Shown: positions 13,984 to 14,023 of the stretch, in pieces
Numbering within the stretch: the stretch's first letter is position 1
Layout of the letters: each line of letters starts with the position of its first letter
NCBI GenBank assembly: GCA_900552125.1
Contig: URYK01000058.1
Coordinates: forward strand, 1 to 14,023
Length of the DNA stretch: 14,023 nucleotides
DNA from: an uncultured Solobacterium sp.
GTDB taxonomy: Bacteria; Bacillota_I; Bacilli_A; Erysipelotrichales; Erysipelotrichaceae
Reading direction: 5' to 3'
Made by a program: the position numbers and the translations under genes
The notes under the pieces: generated by a model
What the model saw: only the letters and a program-made list of their open reading frames with translations
Database searches by the model: none
Told to the model about the DNA's origin: nothing

Positions 13984-14023
13984 AAATTATCAAAATACTG
14001 ATTTACTTGCCTGTCTCTGAATT
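13980..14023 (-). CDS. 3' end of an upstream cluster gene (partial)
   Basis: The frame entering from the right edge ends in TGA at 13980-13982 and gives only 13 residues (FRDRQVNQYFDNL). The ATGA overlap with the following short frame is the same coupling seen elsewhere in this operon, which is why this frame is preferred over the other two, whose stops also fall within 40 bases. The tail does not end in the proline-rich motif seen on many YcaO proteins, but identity cannot be judged from so little sequence. Confidence 0.35.
   Translation of the reverse strand, partial: FRDRQVNQYFDNL

Noticed and set aside
1..14023. CRISPR arrays, tRNA or rRNA genes
   Set aside because: No regularly spaced repeats, cloverleaf-like segments or rRNA sequence were seen on either strand.

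Overview
The window reads as DNA of a low-GC Gram-positive bacterium (Bacillota, most likely a Clostridia/Lachnospiraceae-type anaerobe). This rests on the very AT-rich coding style of the right-hand genes, strong GGAGG-type ribosome binding sites, and IS66 transposases of a type common in gut Clostridia. The species cannot be named from the sequence alone.

Layout. Positions 1-5186 are a pile-up of IS66-family insertion sequences. At the far left are two converging tnpB 3' remnants (50-205 minus, 226-390 plus). The plus-strand remnant leads into an intact tnpC (684-2303), together forming 5'-truncated element A, whose right end is at 5186. A second, complete IS66 element B (2336-5149; tnpA, tnpB, tnpC on the minus strand) has inserted into the tail of A. 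It carries perfect 21-bp terminal inverted repeats and an 8-bp target duplication (CCTAAAAA). Positions 5187-5277 hold a GC-rich hairpin and a strong minus-strand terminator. From 5278 to the right edge every gene is on the minus strand and belongs to a compact biosynthetic cluster.

The cluster. In transcription order (right to left): the tail of an unidentified gene; a possible 49-codon ORF; a SagB/McbC-type azoline dehydrogenase; a LanB-like glutamylation enzyme; an alpha/beta hydrolase with a Cys nucleophile; a stand-alone elimination domain; a pyridine-synthase-like protein; a SAM methyltransferase; a short-chain dehydrogenase; a MerR regulator; and an extra ribosomal protein L11. A split dehydratase, a TclM/TbtD-like cycloaddition enzyme, an azole-forming dehydrogenase and an L11 paralogue together are the signature of a thiopeptide antibiotic cluster. 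Thiopeptides of the thiostrepton/micrococcin class bind the L11-23S rRNA site, and micrococcin producers carry a replacement L11 for immunity.

How the parts fit. In the known pathway, Cys residues of a precursor peptide become azolines, which the dehydrogenase oxidises to thiazoles. Ser/Thr are glutamylated and eliminated to dehydroamino acids by the two split LanB proteins, and the third enzyme closes the central pyridine ring and releases the leader. The SDR, methyltransferase and hydrolase are likely tailoring enzymes. The merR-L11 pair has its own MerR-type promoter (19-bp spacer with a central dyad), which suggests a regulated immunity unit. The L11 copy carries Thr instead of the near-universal Pro at position 26, a thiopeptide contact residue. 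The precursor peptide, YcaO cyclodehydratase, its partner protein and an exporter are not in this window and would be expected beyond position 14023.
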